Positions 18,238 to 27,613 are shown, counted from the stretch's first letter. The stretch: DNA of 64,000 bases from Brevibacterium oceani (GCF_013623835.1 NZ_JABKDE010000003.1:496001-560000), one strand, 5' to 3'. Numbers and translations: made by a program. The notes: generated from the sequence alone by a model not told the origin.

Positions 18238-19944
18238 ATGACAGTGACCGAGGAGTTCCGGGCAGCCCGAGACCAGCTGATCGAGCTTCGTACCGACTAT
18301 GAAGCGGCCCGTTCGACGTTCGAATGGCCGCGCTTCACCCACTTCAACTTCGCCCTCGACTGGTTCGACAAGGTCGCCGAGAACAACGACGCTCCGGCTC
18401 TGTGGATCGTCGAGCAGGACGGATCCGAGGGCAAGTGGAGCTACGCGGAGCTCTCGGCGCGGTCGAACCAGGTCGCCAACTACCTCCGCCGCGCGGGAGT
18501 CAAGCGCGGCGACCATGTCATGGTCATGCTCAACAACCAGGTCGAGCTGTGGGAGACGATGCTCGCCGGCATCAAGCTCGGCGCGGTGCTGCTGCCCGCA
18601 ACCACCCAGCTCGGTCCCATCGATCTGGCCGACCGCGTCGACCGGGGCCGGGCCGAATTCGTCGTCGCCGGTGCCGCGGATGCCGCGAAATTCGACGACG
18701 TCGAGTCCGATGTCGTGCGCATCGTCGTCGGAGCCGATGCCACGCGCCAGCAGGACTACACGTACTCCGAAGCCGCCGAGGAGAGCGCATCGTTCGACCC
18801 GCAGGGCCAGTCGCGGGCCGATGACCTGCTGCTGCTCTACTTCACCTCGGGTACGACGTCGAAGGCGAAGATGGTCGCGCACTCGCACGTCTCCTACCCG
18901 GTCGGACACCTCTCCACGATGTACTGGATGGGCCTGACCCCCGGCGACGTCCACCTCAATGTCGCCTCGCCCGGCTGGGCCAAGCACGCGTGGTCGAACA
19001 TCTTCACCCCATGGATCGCCGAGGCCTGCGTGTTCCTCTACAACTACTCGCGCTTCGACGCGAACGCTCTCATGGAGACCATGGACCGGGTCGGCGTGAC
19101 GAGCTTCTGCGCCCCGCCGACCGTGTGGCGGATGCTCATCCAGGCCGATCTCGGACACCTCAAGACCCCGCCGCAGAAGGCTCTGGGCGCGGGCGAACCG
19201 CTCAACCCCGAGGTCATCGACCGGGTCAAGAGCGACTGGGGTGTGCTCATCCGCGACGGCTTCGGCCAAACGGAGACGACCCTGCAGGTCGGCAACTCGC
19301 CTGACCAGCCGCTCAAGTACGGCTCGATGGGCAAGGCACTGCCCGGGTTCGACGTCGTCCTCATCGATCCCAGCACGGGCGAGGAAGGCGACGAGGGCGA
19401 GATCTGCCTCCGCCTCGATCCCCGACCCATCGGTCTGACCAGCGGGTACTGGAACAATGAGGAGAAGACCGCCGAGGCGTTCGAAGGCGGCGTCTACCAC
19501 ACCGGCGACGTGGCCCAGCGTGACGAGGACGGCTACATCACCTACGTCGGTCGCGCCGATGATGTGTTCAAGGCCAGCGACTACCGGCTCTCCCCGTTCG
19601 AGCTCGAGAGCGTGCTCATCGAACACGAAGCCGTCGCCGAGGCGGCTGTCGTGCCCTCGCCGGACCCGGTGCGCCTCGCGGTGCCGAAGGCCTATGTCGT
19701 CGTGTCCGAGAAGTTCGCCGCCGACTCCGAGACCGCGCGGTCGATCCTCGCGTACTGCCGGGAGCACCTGGCCCCGTACAAGCGCATCCGCCGCCTCGAG
19801 TTCGCGGAGCTGCCGAAGACGATCTCGGGCAAGATCCGTCGCGTCGAGCTGCGGGCACGCGAGGACCAGCTGCACCCATTCAGCGGCGAGCCGGGCGTGA
19901 CCGGCGAGGAATACGCTGACACTGACTTCGACCTCAAGAGCTGA
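18238..19944 (+). CDS. AMP-forming acyl-CoA synthetase
   Basis: A 568-aa ANL-superfamily ligase. The phosphate loop YFTSGTTSKAK is near residue 200, DGFGQTETT follows, then YHTGD and the C-terminal lysine motif KTISGKIRRVEL. It activates a carboxylic acid as acyl-AMP and transfers it to CoA. Overall similarity is to the medium-chain/acetyl-CoA synthetase-like group; the exact substrate cannot be told. It is a single gene, transcribed with pcnA orientation after a 109-bp gap, and followed by a hairpin terminator. Confidence 0.9.
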   Translation: MTVTEEFRAARDQLIELRTDYEAARSTFEWPRFTHFNFALDWFDKVAENNDAPALWIVEQDGSEGKWSYAELSARSNQVANYLRRAGVKRGDHVMVMLNNQVELWETMLAGIKLGAVLLPATTQLGPIDLADRVDRGRAEFVVAGAADAAKFDDVESDVVRIVVGADATRQQDYTYSEAAEESASFDPQGQSRADDLLLLYFTSGTTSKAKMVAHSHVSYPVGHLSTMYWMGLTPGDVHLNVASPGWAKHAWSNIFTPWIAEACVFLYNYSRFDANALMETMDRVGVTSFCAPPTVWRMLIQADLGHLKTPPQKALGAGEPLNPEVIDRVKSDWGVLIRDGFGQTETTLQVGNSPDQPLKYGSMGKALPGFDVVLIDPSTGEEGDEGEICLRLDPRPIGLTSGYWNNEEKTAEAFEGGVYHTGDVAQRDEDGYITYVGRADDVFKASDYRLSPFELESVLIEHEAVAEAAVVPSPDPVRLAVPKAYVVVSEKFAADSETARSILAYCREHLAPYKRIRRLEFAELPKTISGKIRRVELRAREDQLHPFSGEPGVTGEEYADTDFDLKS

Positions 19945-19977
19945 CGGGGGGCCCGATAGCGTTGGCGGCGCTCGTTC

Positions 19978-20031
19978 AAGGCTGAGCGCGTCTGTGGATC
20001 GGTCCTCCGGTCTGCAGACGCGCTTCGCCTT
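19978..20031 (+). terminator. Hairpin terminator after the acyl-CoA synthetase gene
   Basis: AAGGCTGAGCGCGTCTG (19978-19994) pairs with CAGACGCGCTTCGCCTT (20015-20031) except for two central bases, with a 20-nt loop. It lies 33 nt beyond the stop. Confidence 0.75.
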
Positions 20032-20193
20032 GATCGACGGGATCGGTCCGGTGGAGGCGCGCTTCGTCCGGCGGAATGGCGTGGGATCGGCGAGGTAAGG
20101 GAAGACTGAGAGCGTGAATGTGAGCAAACACGCACATGTCATGGTTGATTCTGCCTCGGTGAATTAAAATGCCTGGTGAGAGTTCATGTCAGG

Positions 20194-20220
20194 GGTTACT
20201 CGATATACTATTTGGTAACC
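20194..20220 (+). promoter_or_regulatory. Possible promoter/operator upstream of ponA
   Basis: The 416-bp gap before ponA holds an inverted repeat, GGTTAC (20194-20199) and GTAACC (20215-20220), with a -10-like TATACT (20204-20209) in its 15-bp spacer. That layout suits a repressor or response-regulator site over a promoter. No convincing -35 is seen. The remaining sequence up to the start has no other feature I recognise. Confidence 0.4.
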
Positions 20221-20360
20221 TCGGCCGGTGATCGGGCGGGTGGTTCAGCACTTTTTCACGGTCTACTAAAGAAGGCGTGCGAAACTGATTTGCGTCTTTG
20301 ACCTTTTTCGGACCTCGTCGCCACGCATTGCGGCAGGCTGACTGACCTGGAGGACCTTGG

Positions 20361-22781
20361 GTGGCTAAGGGACAACACACAGCCAAGAACATCGGCAGAA
20401 ATACGAAGAATCTGCTCAACTACCCCCGTGCGGGTGTGAGCGGATGGACTCGTTACCTGCCGAGCATCCGCATACTCGTCGTCGGCGGGCTCAGCGTCGT
20501 CATCGCGCTGTGCGTGCTCTTCGCGGTGGGATACGCCTCGACGGACATCCCCGAGCCGAACCTCGAGGCGACCGGTCAGACGTCGACGATCTACTACAGC
20601 GACGGCAAGACCCCAATCGGCCAGTACAAGGTCGAGGACCGCAAGTCCGTCGAGATCGACGAGATCTCCGAACCCATGCAGAAGGCCGCGATCGCCGCCG
20701 AGGACACCTCGTTCTACGAGAACCGCGGCATCTCGATCAAGGGCCTCTCCCGCGCCGTGGTCGGCGTGGCGACGAACAAGTACGCGGGCGGCGGCTCGAC
20801 GATCACCCAGCAGTATGTGAAGAACTTCTACCTCACGAACGAGCACTCGTTCGACCGCAAGGTCAAGGAGATGTTCATCTCGCTCAAGATCGACCAGCAG
20901 CAGTCCAAGGACCAGATCCTCGCGAACTACCTCAACACCATCTACCTCGGCCGCCGCTCCTACGGCGTCGAGGTGGCCGCACAGAACTACTTCGACAAGC
21001 CGGCCTCGGAGCTCAACCTCAGCGAGTCCGCACTGCTGGCCGCGATGATCCAGCGCCCGGGTGCCGCCGATCCCTCGGACGACCCCGGTGCCTACCAGGA
21101 CCGCTTCGACTACGTGGTCAAGAACATGGTCAAGGAAGGCTTCATCACCGAAGAGCAGGCCGCGAAGGTCAAGATGCCCGAGGTGCGGAAGCAGAACAAG
21201 GAGTCCTCACTCTCGGGCCAGAAGGGCTACATGTGGGACTTCGTGCGGCGTGAGGCGCTGAAGAAGCTCGACATCGACGAGGCGCAGCTCGACCGCGGCG
21301 GATACAACATCGTCACGACCTTCGACAAGGATCGGATGAAGGCCGCCGAGAAGGCCATCAAGACACTGCCGCAGCAGCAGCCCGAGGGCATGCAGGCGGG
21401 ACTCGTCTCGATCGACCCGGACAACGGCGGAATCGAAGCCTTCTACGGCGGCAAGAACTACCTCGATCAGGCATTCAACGCCTCGACTCAGAGCCACGTC
21501 CAGGCCGGTTCGACGTTCAAGCCCTTCGCCCTCGTGGCCGGGCTCGAGAACGGTGTGCGCCTGACCGACTCCTACCCGGGCGCCAGCCCGACGACGTTGA
21601 ACAACGACGGGACGCCGTGGACGGTCAATAACTTCGGCGGCTCGAGCTACGGCCCGGTCAGCCTGCTCAAGGCGACGCAGTCCTCGATCAACACAGCCTA
21701 TGCCGCTCTCAACGTCCAGGTCGGTCCGGACAAGACCGTCGACGTCGCCGAACGTGCGGGTCTGAGTGCGAACTGCACCGATAAGGAGATGAAGGCCGGC
21801 AACACGGGCGGATGCTCGATCGGTCTGACCCCGAACCCGTCGAACGTGCTCGGTACGCCCAGCGTCAAGCCCATCGATATGGCCTCGGCGTATGCGACGT
21901 TCGCGGCGAACGGCGTCCACCATGAGACGCACGCGATCAAGAAGATCAATCAGGGTGCCGAGGACAAGGAAGTGTACAAGGCCGAAACGAAGGGCAAGCG
22001 CGTCTTCGACAAGGCCGTCGGTGCAGAGACCTCCTACGCTCTGCAGCAGGTCGTCAACGGCGGTTCGGGCAGCTACGCCCAGAACCTCGGCCGCCCGGCC
22101 GCCGGCAAGACCGGTACGACGAACGAGAACAAGGCCGCCTGGTTCTCCGGGTACACGCCGAACCTCGCGACCTCGGTCGTGCTCTACCGCGAGGTCGACG
22201 GGAAGTCCGTGTCGATCGGCGCCTTCGGCGGCCGCGGTGAGGTCACCGGTGGTTCGTTCCCGGTGCAGGTCTGGACCGACTACATGCAGCAGGCTCTCCA
22301 GGGCGAGAAGGTCGAACAGTTCCCGGCCCGCGGCGAACTGCCCGACAAGCCGAAGCCGAAGAACACCAATGCCCCTGCGGCTCCGAAGCCCGAGCCGAAG
22401 GCACCGTCGGGCAGCAACAGCGGCAGCGACGGGGACGACTCGGAGAAGAAGGCACCGATCGAAGAGCCGAAGGACGACGAGGACAAGAACAAGGATTCGG
22501 ATTCCAAGGGCGACGAGAAGGGCAAGGAAGAGGGCTCGACGGACGGATCCGACGATTCCAAGGACTCCGGTAAGGACAACGGAAGCGACGGCGGTGACGG
22601 CGACAAGTCCAGCGGCTCGGACAACGGTTCCGACGATGGAAGCGGTGGCGACACCGGTGGCGGTGACACCGGAGGCAGTGGCGACAGCAACGGTGGCAGT
22701 ACGTCTAAGGGCGGCGGCAAAGGTGACGGTGGTGGGGACACCACCGACGGCAATGGTGATCCCTTGGACATTGGTGGCTGA
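20361..22781 (+). CDS. ponA: Bifunctional class A penicillin-binding protein
   Basis: An 806-aa protein. A short cytoplasmic end is followed by one membrane span (about 36-58). The GT51 glycosyltransferase domain carries the catalytic EDTSFYENRG and GGSTITQQ. The transpeptidase domain has STFK with the nucleophile near Ser384, SSIN, and KTGTT near Lys583. The last 140 residues are an Asp/Ser/Gly/Lys-rich disordered tail ending in Gly-rich repeats, a common feature of actinobacterial PonA1. It polymerises and cross-links peptidoglycan. Start GTG 20361, with GGAGG 7 nt upstream. Confidence 0.95.
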   Translation: MAKGQHTAKNIGRNTKNLLNYPRAGVSGWTRYLPSIRILVVGGLSVVIALCVLFAVGYASTDIPEPNLEATGQTSTIYYSDGKTPIGQYKVEDRKSVEIDEISEPMQKAAIAAEDTSFYENRGISIKGLSRAVVGVATNKYAGGGSTITQQYVKNFYLTNEHSFDRKVKEMFISLKIDQQQSKDQILANYLNTIYLGRRSYGVEVAAQNYFDKPASELNLSESALLAAMIQRPGAADPSDDPGAYQDRFDYVVKNMVKEGFITEEQAAKVKMPEVRKQNKESSLSGQKGYMWDFVRREALKKLDIDEAQLDRGGYNIVTTFDKDRMKAAEKAIKTLPQQQPEGMQAGLVSIDPDNGGIEAFYGGKNYLDQAFNASTQSHVQAGSTFKPFALVAGLENGVRLTDSYPGASPTTLNNDGTPWTVNNFGGSSYGPVSLLKATQSSINTAYAALNVQVGPDKTVDVAERAGLSANCTDKEMKAGNTGGCSIGLTPNPSNVLGTPSVKPIDMASAYATFAANGVHHETHAIKKINQGAEDKEVYKAETKGKRVFDKAVGAETSYALQQVVNGGSGSYAQNLGRPAAGKTGTTNENKAAWFSGYTPNLATSVVLYREVDGKSVSIGAFGGRGEVTGGSFPVQVWTDYMQQALQGEKVEQFPARGELPDKPKPKNTNAPAAPKPEPKAPSGSNSGSDGDDSEKKAPIEEPKDDEDKNKDSDSKGDEKGKEEGSTDGSDDSKDSGKDNGSDGGDGDKSSGSDNGSDDGSGGDTGGGDTGGSGDSNGGSTSKGGGKGDGGGDTTDGNGDPLDIGG

Positions 22782-22797
22782 CCGGTAACCTCGAGTC

Positions 22798-24198
22798 ATG
22801 CCTTCGAAGCCCAGCACCCGGATCGCCGAGCCCCTGCTCGGCGGTCCGGTCGGCATTCACCTCGGTGTCGCCGGACGTCGGTTCCGCAGTTCGCAGGCCT
22901 ACGTCCTCGCTGCGCTCCTCGGGCTGACCACGTTCCTCGGTCTGGCTCTGCAGGGACCGTGTCTGAACTCCGGCTATGCACAGCCATCCGCCTCGGCGAG
23001 GATGTGCGCAGGCCCCCTGTCCACGGCGTTCGCCGGTGACGTCAACCCCGAGGAGCTCGGTCGTGCCCACGGCGGAGCGGCGGGTCTGGCCCCGCTCGAG
23101 GCCCGCCTCGTCGACCTCCTCCACCTGTTCACGAACGACGTCTCACTCTTCATGGTCGTGGTCCTCCTGCTCAACACGGCCGGGGTCGCGGCCCTCGGCG
23201 CGGGACTCCTCGTCCTCGCCCGTGAACGCGCCTGGCTGATCGCGGTCTTCGCCTCACCGCTCATTCTCTTCACCCTGGGCTCGACGCTCGATCCGCTGGC
23301 GCTGGCACTCGCGGTGTGGGCGATGGTCCTCTTCTTCGGCGCACCGCCGCTGCGTCCGCGCGGATGGCCGGCCGGAGTCCTGCTCGGCATCGCGACGTTC
23401 ATCAACCCGCTTGCGCTCCTCGTCCTCCTCGCCCTCACCCTGTCCGGACCGCGTCCGGCCCGCGGACTGAAGCGGCGAGATCCGCGGATGATGGTCGCTT
23501 CGGCCACAATCACCTCGGCGATCCTCCTCGTCATCAATATGACGACGATCGACCGGCTGATCCACTGGTACTCCGATGCCGTCGATGGCGGATCGTTCGC
23601 CTCGATCCTGCTCATGGCCCAACTCGGCGACAGTGCGCTGTGGGCTCCGCTGTGGATCACCGCCAGCGCCGGCGTGGTCCTCGCCGTGACCGTCAGCCTG
23701 TACATGGTCAGGCGCACCGGGTTGGACCCGGCCGTGTCCGCCTGCCTGCTCATCGGCGGCTGCCTGCTTCTCGCACCGGGACTCATGCCGTGGGACAGCC
23801 TGTGGCTGCTGCCCTTCGCCGCGCTGGCCGTCCGACGCTGGTGGGTGCTCATCGTCTGGACCGTCGCCGAGGCGGTCTTCGCCGTCGGCATCCAGCTCGG
23901 CGACGTCTCCGGCTACGAAGCCGACAAGGGACTCGACCCCGGCTTCGTCGCTCTCTTCGCCCTGCTGCGCCTGCTCGCCCTCGTCCTCCTCATCATCATG
24001 GTCGGCGAGAACCTCTACCGGCGCCGGATCCGCGGTGTGCCGGCTCCGGCGGCACCACTTCGGCGACCGGATGCGGACGATGGTCCCGACGGATCGGAAG
24101 ACCAGCCTCGGCGGGAGAGCGGGGATGACGTTCATCAGGGGAACGACGATTCTCCGCACGAGGACAACCCGCCGCTGGTGGTAAGGAAAGCCACGTGA
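22798..24198 (+). CDS. Polytopic membrane protein, GT87/mannosyltransferase-like position
   Basis: A 466-aa protein with about ten hydrophobic segments between residues 35 and 405 and a hydrophilic, acid- and Arg-rich C-terminal tail. It lies 16 nt after ponA and before rpsF, as does Rv0051 in M. tuberculosis, a DUF2029/GT87-like membrane protein. I see no catalytic motif I can vouch for, so a polyprenyl-phosphate sugar-transferase role is only suggested by position and topology. Confidence 0.75.
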   Translation: MPSKPSTRIAEPLLGGPVGIHLGVAGRRFRSSQAYVLAALLGLTTFLGLALQGPCLNSGYAQPSASARMCAGPLSTAFAGDVNPEELGRAHGGAAGLAPLEARLVDLLHLFTNDVSLFMVVVLLLNTAGVAALGAGLLVLARERAWLIAVFASPLILFTLGSTLDPLALALAVWAMVLFFGAPPLRPRGWPAGVLLGIATFINPLALLVLLALTLSGPRPARGLKRRDPRMMVASATITSAILLVINMTTIDRLIHWYSDAVDGGSFASILLMAQLGDSALWAPLWITASAGVVLAVTVSLYMVRRTGLDPAVSACLLIGGCLLLAPGLMPWDSLWLLPFAALAVRRWWVLIVWTVAEAVFAVGIQLGDVSGYEADKGLDPGFVALFALLRLLALVLLIIMVGENLYRRRIRGVPAPAAPLRRPDADDGPDGSEDQPRRESGDDVHQGNDDSPHEDNPPLVVRKAT

Positions 24199-24204
24199 AC
24201 GGAC

Positions 24205-24234
24205 ATGACAGCGCGCGGGCCATTCGACTAGAAT
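24205..24234 (+). promoter_or_regulatory. Housekeeping promoter of the rpsF operon
   Basis: ATGACA (24205-24210) and TAGAAT (24229-24234) are separated by 18 bp, a good match to the vegetative sigma-factor consensus. Transcription would start near 24241, giving a leader of about 105 nt. Confidence 0.7.
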
Positions 24235-24291
24235 AGTGAGGTCTGTTCCCATTTCGTGACCGATACGGAAGCGGAACGGACAGGCATATAC

Positions 24292-24338
24292 CCTCCTGCC
24301 ATGGACCGACCATGGCCGCAGAGACCAGAGGAGGTGGG
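24292..24338 (+). promoter_or_regulatory. Structured rpsF leader that can mask the ribosome-binding site
   Basis: A perfect 7-bp hairpin, GCCATGG (24298-24304) with CCATGGC (24310-24316), is flanked by CCTCCT (24292-24297), which can pair with AGGAGG (24329-24334), the Shine-Dalgarno of rpsF. Many bacteria carry an S6:S18-binding autoregulatory motif in this leader; whether this is that motif needs a covariance-model match. Confidence 0.55.
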
Positions 24339-24344
24339 TGACAT

Positions 24345-24635
24345 ATGCGTAAGTACGAGCTCATGCTCATTCTTGACAACGACCTCGAAGAGCGGACGCT
24401 GGCTGACACCGTGAACAACCTGATCAAGGTTGTCCCGGCTGAGAACGGCACTGTCGACAACGTGGATATCTGGGGACGTCGTCGCTTCGCGTACGAGATC
24501 CAGAAGAAGTCCGAAGGCTACTACGTCGTGGTTGATTTCCACGCCGAGCCTGCAACGACCAAGGAACTCGATCGTCAGCTCGGACTCAACGAGTCCGTTC
24601 TGCGCACGAAGATCCTCCGCCCGGACGCCAAGTAA
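24345..24635 (+). CDS. rpsF: 30S ribosomal protein S6
   Basis: A 96-aa protein beginning [16 protein letters not shown], typical of bS6, with the conserved [10 protein letters not shown] core. It binds 16S rRNA with S18, which is encoded two genes on. Start ATG 24345 with a strong GAGGAGGTGGG ribosome-binding site that may be sequestered by the leader hairpin. First gene of rpsF-ssb-rpsR-rplI. Confidence 0.97.
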   Translation: MRKYELMLILDNDLEERTLADTVNNLIKVVPAENGTVDNVDIWGRRRFAYEIQKKSEGYYVVVDFHAEPATTKELDRQLGLNESVLRTKILRPDAK

Positions 24636-24669
24636 GGCATCTCAGCTACCTCGCTTCAAGGAGCATTCA

Positions 24670-25302
24670 ATGGCAGGCGAAACAGTCATCACGGTCGTCG
24701 GGAACCTCACCAGCGATCCCGAACTGCGCTTCACACCCAACGGTGCTGCAGTCGCAAACTTCACCGTGGCCTCGACGCCGCGCATCTTCGACCGTCAGGC
24801 CAACGAGTTCAAGGACGGGGAGACCCTGTTCCTCCGCTGCTCGGTATGGCGTGAAATGGGAGAGAACGTTGCCGAATCGCTCACGCGCGGTAGCCGGGTC
24901 ATCGTTCAGGGCCGACTGAAGTCCCGGTCCTTCGAAACCAAGGAAGGCGAGAAGCGCACCGTCATGGAACTGGACGTCGACGAAGTCGGCCCCAGCCTGC
25001 GACGCGCCACCGCCCAGGTGACGAAGAACAACCCCGGCGGCGGAGGAAACTTCGGCGGCGGCAACTTCGGCGGAGGCCAGGGCGGAGGCGGCCAGCAGGG
25101 CGGCTTCGGCAACCAGCAGTCCTCCGGATGGGGCAACAACCCGCAGGGCGGCCAGCAGGGCAACCCGCAGGGCGGTCAGCGCCAGGGCGGCTACAGCCAG
25201 GGCAGCAACAACGGTCCCGCCGATGACCCGTGGGCATCATCGAATCCACAGAGCGGCAACGGCGGCTGGGGCAATCCCGGCGCCGATGAACCCCCGTTCT
25301 GA
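24670..25302 (+). CDS. ssb: Single-stranded DNA-binding protein
   Basis: A 210-aa protein. An OB fold covers about residues 1-115, starting [21 protein letters not shown] Gly/Gln/Asn-rich disordered linker of about 80 residues and the acidic tip DEPPF follow; the tip recruits replication and repair proteins. ATG 24670 is chosen because AAGGAG lies 6 nt upstream; the frame is open further upstream but that overlaps rpsF. SSB coats single-stranded DNA at replication forks. Confidence 0.96.
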   Translation: MAGETVITVVGNLTSDPELRFTPNGAAVANFTVASTPRIFDRQANEFKDGETLFLRCSVWREMGENVAESLTRGSRVIVQGRLKSRSFETKEGEKRTVMELDVDEVGPSLRRATAQVTKNNPGGGGNFGGGNFGGGQGGGGQQGGFGNQQSSGWGNNPQGGQQGNPQGGQRQGGYSQGSNNGPADDPWASSNPQSGNGGWGNPGADEPPF

Positions 25303-25337
25303 TCCACGTTCAGACATTTCGTTAACAGGAGATACTC

Positions 25338-25577
25338 ATGGCCAAGCCAGAGATCCGGAAGCCGATCAAGAAGAAGGCTAATCCGCTCAAGAAGGGCGAA
25401 GCGGCGAACATCCACTACAAGGACACCGCTACGCTCCGTAAGTTCATTTCCGACCGCGGCAAGATCCGTGCACGTCGAGTCACCGGTGTGACCGTGCAGG
25501 AACAGCGCGTCATCGCAAAGGCTGTCAAGAACGCCCGCGAGATGGCACTTCTGCCCTACTCGAGCTCAGCTCGCTGA
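25338..25577 (+). CDS. rpsR: 30S ribosomal protein S18
   Basis: A 79-aa basic protein with the bS18 core [17 protein letters not shown] and the ending ALLPYSS. It lies 35 nt after ssb behind an AGGAG. No zinc-binding Cys pairs are visible, so it is the zinc-free type. It pairs with S6 in the ribosome platform. Confidence 0.96.
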   Translation: MAKPEIRKPIKKKANPLKKGEAANIHYKDTATLRKFISDRGKIRARRVTGVTVQEQRVIAKAVKNAREMALLPYSSSAR

Positions 25578-25593
25578 TCGGAGGGAAAGAATA

Positions 25594-26052
25594 ATGCCTA
25601 ACCGCAAAGTGATTCTCAACCAGGAAGTCGACGGCCTCGGTGCCGCCGGCGATGTCGTCGAGGTTCGTGCCGGATACGCACGCAACCTGCTGCTGCCCCG
25701 TGGCTGGGCATCCGCATGGTCCGCAGGCGCGGAGAAGCACATCGAGGCTCTCCGCAAGGCCCGCCAGGCCAAGCAGATCGCCGACCACGACGAAGCAGTG
25801 AAGGTCAAGGGCGAACTCGAGTCGACCACGTCTCGCATCGAGATGAAGGCCGGCAAGAACGGTCGCCTCTTCGGCGCCGTCACCCCCGCCCTCGTGGCAG
25901 AGGCCCTGCACACGGCCACCGGTCGCGATTTCGATCGCCGCCAGGTCGCTCTGACCGGTCACGTCAAGAGCCCCGGCAGCTACAACGCTGTTGTGCGCGT
26001 CAGCGACGAGATCACCGCGAAGATCAAGTTCGAGGTCATCGGCAAGGCCTGA
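25594..26052 (+). CDS. rplI: 50S ribosomal protein L9
   Basis: A 152-aa protein. The N-terminal RNA-binding domain contains VKAGYARN-like VRAGYARNLLLPRGWA, a long connecting helix follows, then the C-terminal domain with LFGAVTPALVAEAL. Start ATG 25594 with GGAGGG upstream. Last gene of the operon, closed by a strong hairpin. Confidence 0.97.
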   Translation: MPNRKVILNQEVDGLGAAGDVVEVRAGYARNLLLPRGWASAWSAGAEKHIEALRKARQAKQIADHDEAVKVKGELESTTSRIEMKAGKNGRLFGAVTPALVAEALHTATGRDFDRRQVALTGHVKSPGSYNAVVRVSDEITAKIKFEVIGKA

Positions 26053-26071
26053 TCCGAACACTGCACCACCG

Positions 26072-26110
26072 CCGAGGCGGCACCTGAGTTCAGGTGCCGC
26101 CTCGGTGTCT
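26072..26110 (+). terminator. Terminator of the rpsF-rplI operon
   Basis: Perfect 15-bp stem CCGAGGCGGCACCTG (26072-26086) with 26091-26105, a 4-nt loop, then TGTCT. It lies 19 nt after the rplI stop. Confidence 0.9.
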
Positions 26111-26132
26111 ATTGTGGGGGCGTGAGTCTCGG

Positions 26133-26198
26133 TTCGGCACGTTTTCCGCTGGATAGCCCAGTTCCGGAATTGGGCTTCTCAGCGCAGAATGTGGCGAT
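26133..26198 (-). repeat. REP-like palindromic repeat, copy A
   Basis: About 66 bp that, read on the minus strand, aligns over its whole length with 57092-57157 (most bases identical, one single-base gap). It contains an imperfect hairpin, 26148-26165 against 26166-26184. It lies between the convergent rplI and efeB genes, after the rplI terminator. The second copy is also between convergent genes. Confidence 0.75.
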
Positions 26199-26257
26199 TG
26201 TGCATCGATGCGGGCGAGTGTGGACGAGTGTGGGTGGCTGTCTGCGCCCGATGCGCC

Positions 26258-27613
26258 TCAGGAGAAGAGCTTCTGGCCGATCATCGTGTCGGACTCACCG
26301 AGCCCCGGTGGAATCGCGAACAGCGCCGAGGCCTGGTGCTGGAGGTACTCGGTGAGCAGATCCTTGTGCGCCATGGTCTTGAGTATCGGGTAGAACTGGG
26401 TGCGCGGGTCGCGGACATAGGCGATGAAGAACAGACCGGCGTCGAGACGGCCGAGCGAATCATTGCCGTCGGTGTAGTTGTATCCGCGGCGCAGCATCAT
26501 CGCGCCGTGATTGTGCTCGGGAGCGACGATCGCAACGTGTGCACGAGCGTCGATGGCACGATCACCCTGTCCGTTCTTCGCTGCGAAGTCCAGCGGGGTG
26601 AACTCTGCGTCCGCATCCGGTGAGGCCACGGACTGTGGGGCTCCGTAGCGTTTGTCGCGACCGATGATGTCTTCCTGCTCGGCCAGGGAGACACGGTCCC
26701 AGATCTCTAAGTACATGTGGATCTTCCGAGCCATGAAGTAGGTTCCGCCGGTCATCCACGCATCCGAGGCGTCATCGTCGCCGGACTGGACCCACAGGTG
26801 CTCTTCCAGCTCCTTGTCCCCGTCCTCGGACTTGATGTTGTTGGTTCCGTCTTTGAACCCGAAGAGGTTGCGCGGCGTCTCCTGCGCAGTCGACGTCGAC
26901 GAGGTGCGCCCGTAGCCGATCTGCCCCCACCGGAGTTTCGCGGTGCCGAAGGCGATGCGGGTGAGATTGCGGATGGCATGGACGGCGACCTGCGGATCGT
27001 TCGCGCAGGCCTGGACGAGGAGGTCACCGTCCGATGCATCCTTGCGCAGTGCCTCATTGGCGAACTTCGGCACTCCGTCGCGGAGTACTGCCGGCATCTT
27101 CTCGGCCAGTCCGAACCGGTCTCGGCCCTTGTCGTCGACGAAGAGGGAACGGCCGAAGCCGAAGGTGATGGTCAGTCCGCTGGCCGGATAGCCCCATGCC
27201 TCACCGGAGTCTGCGGGTGGGAACTCGCGGTTGGCGCTCGGGGCACCCCCGACGAGTTCGCCCGCGGTCATCTGCTCGGCCGCAACCGTCCAGTCCTCGA
27301 GGAGGAACCTCAGCGAGTCGAGATCCTCGTCGGTGACGTCGAACGCCGCCGTGTACATATTGTCCTGTGCCGGGGTGAGGATTCCCTGCTGGACCTCGCC
27401 CCGAAACGGGTAGCGCAGTTCGGTCGCCGACCGTTTGTCCGCCTTCGCCCCGCGGATCCCGTAGCCGACGGCACCTCCGCCGATGCCGGCGATGCCCAGT
27501 GCCCCTGCTGCCCCGCCGAGGGCGAAGAGGCGTCTGCGGTCGATGCCGCGGAACCGGCCGGAGGACTCATCGTCCCTGCCGGCCGGTTCCTTGGCGTCGT
27601 TCTGCGGGGTCAG
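26258..27613 (-). CDS. efeB: EfeB-type Dyp peroxidase/deferrochelatase, probable non-canonical start
   Basis: Dyp-type haem peroxidase with the GFKDGT motif and late RRGYNYTDG. The first ordinary start, ATG 27358, would leave out family-conserved sequence: upstream codons in the same frame encode YPFRGEVQQGILTPAQDN and, before that, a Tat signal (DRRRLFALGG plus a hydrophobic run). No ATG, GTG or TTG is present in this stretch. A CTG at 27613 overlaps the efeO stop (CTGA) and gives 451 aa. Alternatives: a frameshift joining the ATG at 27570, or a sequence error. The family releases iron from haem or oxidises it in the Efe system. Confidence 0.85.
   Translation of the reverse strand: MTPQNDAKEPAGRDDESSGRFRGIDRRRLFALGGAAGALGIAGIGGGAVGYGIRGAKADKRSATELRYPFRGEVQQGILTPAQDNMYTAAFDVTDEDLDSLRFLLEDWTVAAEQMTAGELVGGAPSANREFPPADSGEAWGYPASGLTITFGFGRSLFVDDKGRDRFGLAEKMPAVLRDGVPKFANEALRKDASDGDLLVQACANDPQVAVHAIRNLTRIAFGTAKLRWGQIGYGRTSSTSTAQETPRNLFGFKDGTNNIKSEDGDKELEEHLWVQSGDDDASDAWMTGGTYFMARKIHMYLEIWDRVSLAEQEDIIGRDKRYGAPQSVASPDADAEFTPLDFAAKNGQGDRAIDARAHVAIVAPEHNHGAMMLRRGYNYTDGNDSLGRLDAGLFFIAYVRDPRTQFYPILKTMAHKDLLTEYLQHQASALFAIPPGLGESDTMIGQKLFS

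Noticed and set aside
17983..20142. A 719-codon open frame on the minus strand across pcnA and the acyl-CoA synthetase gene
   Set aside because: It is antisense to two well-supported genes, has no recognisable domain and reflects the high GC content at third codon positions.
21207..22856. A 549-codon minus-strand open frame across ponA
   Set aside because: Antisense to ponA; its composition is that of a codon-shadow frame and no motif is visible.
27310..27570. A separate small gene starting at ATG 27570 on the minus strand
   Set aside because: It is read in a different frame across the efeB signal-peptide region, and only the efeB frame shows family-conserved residues.
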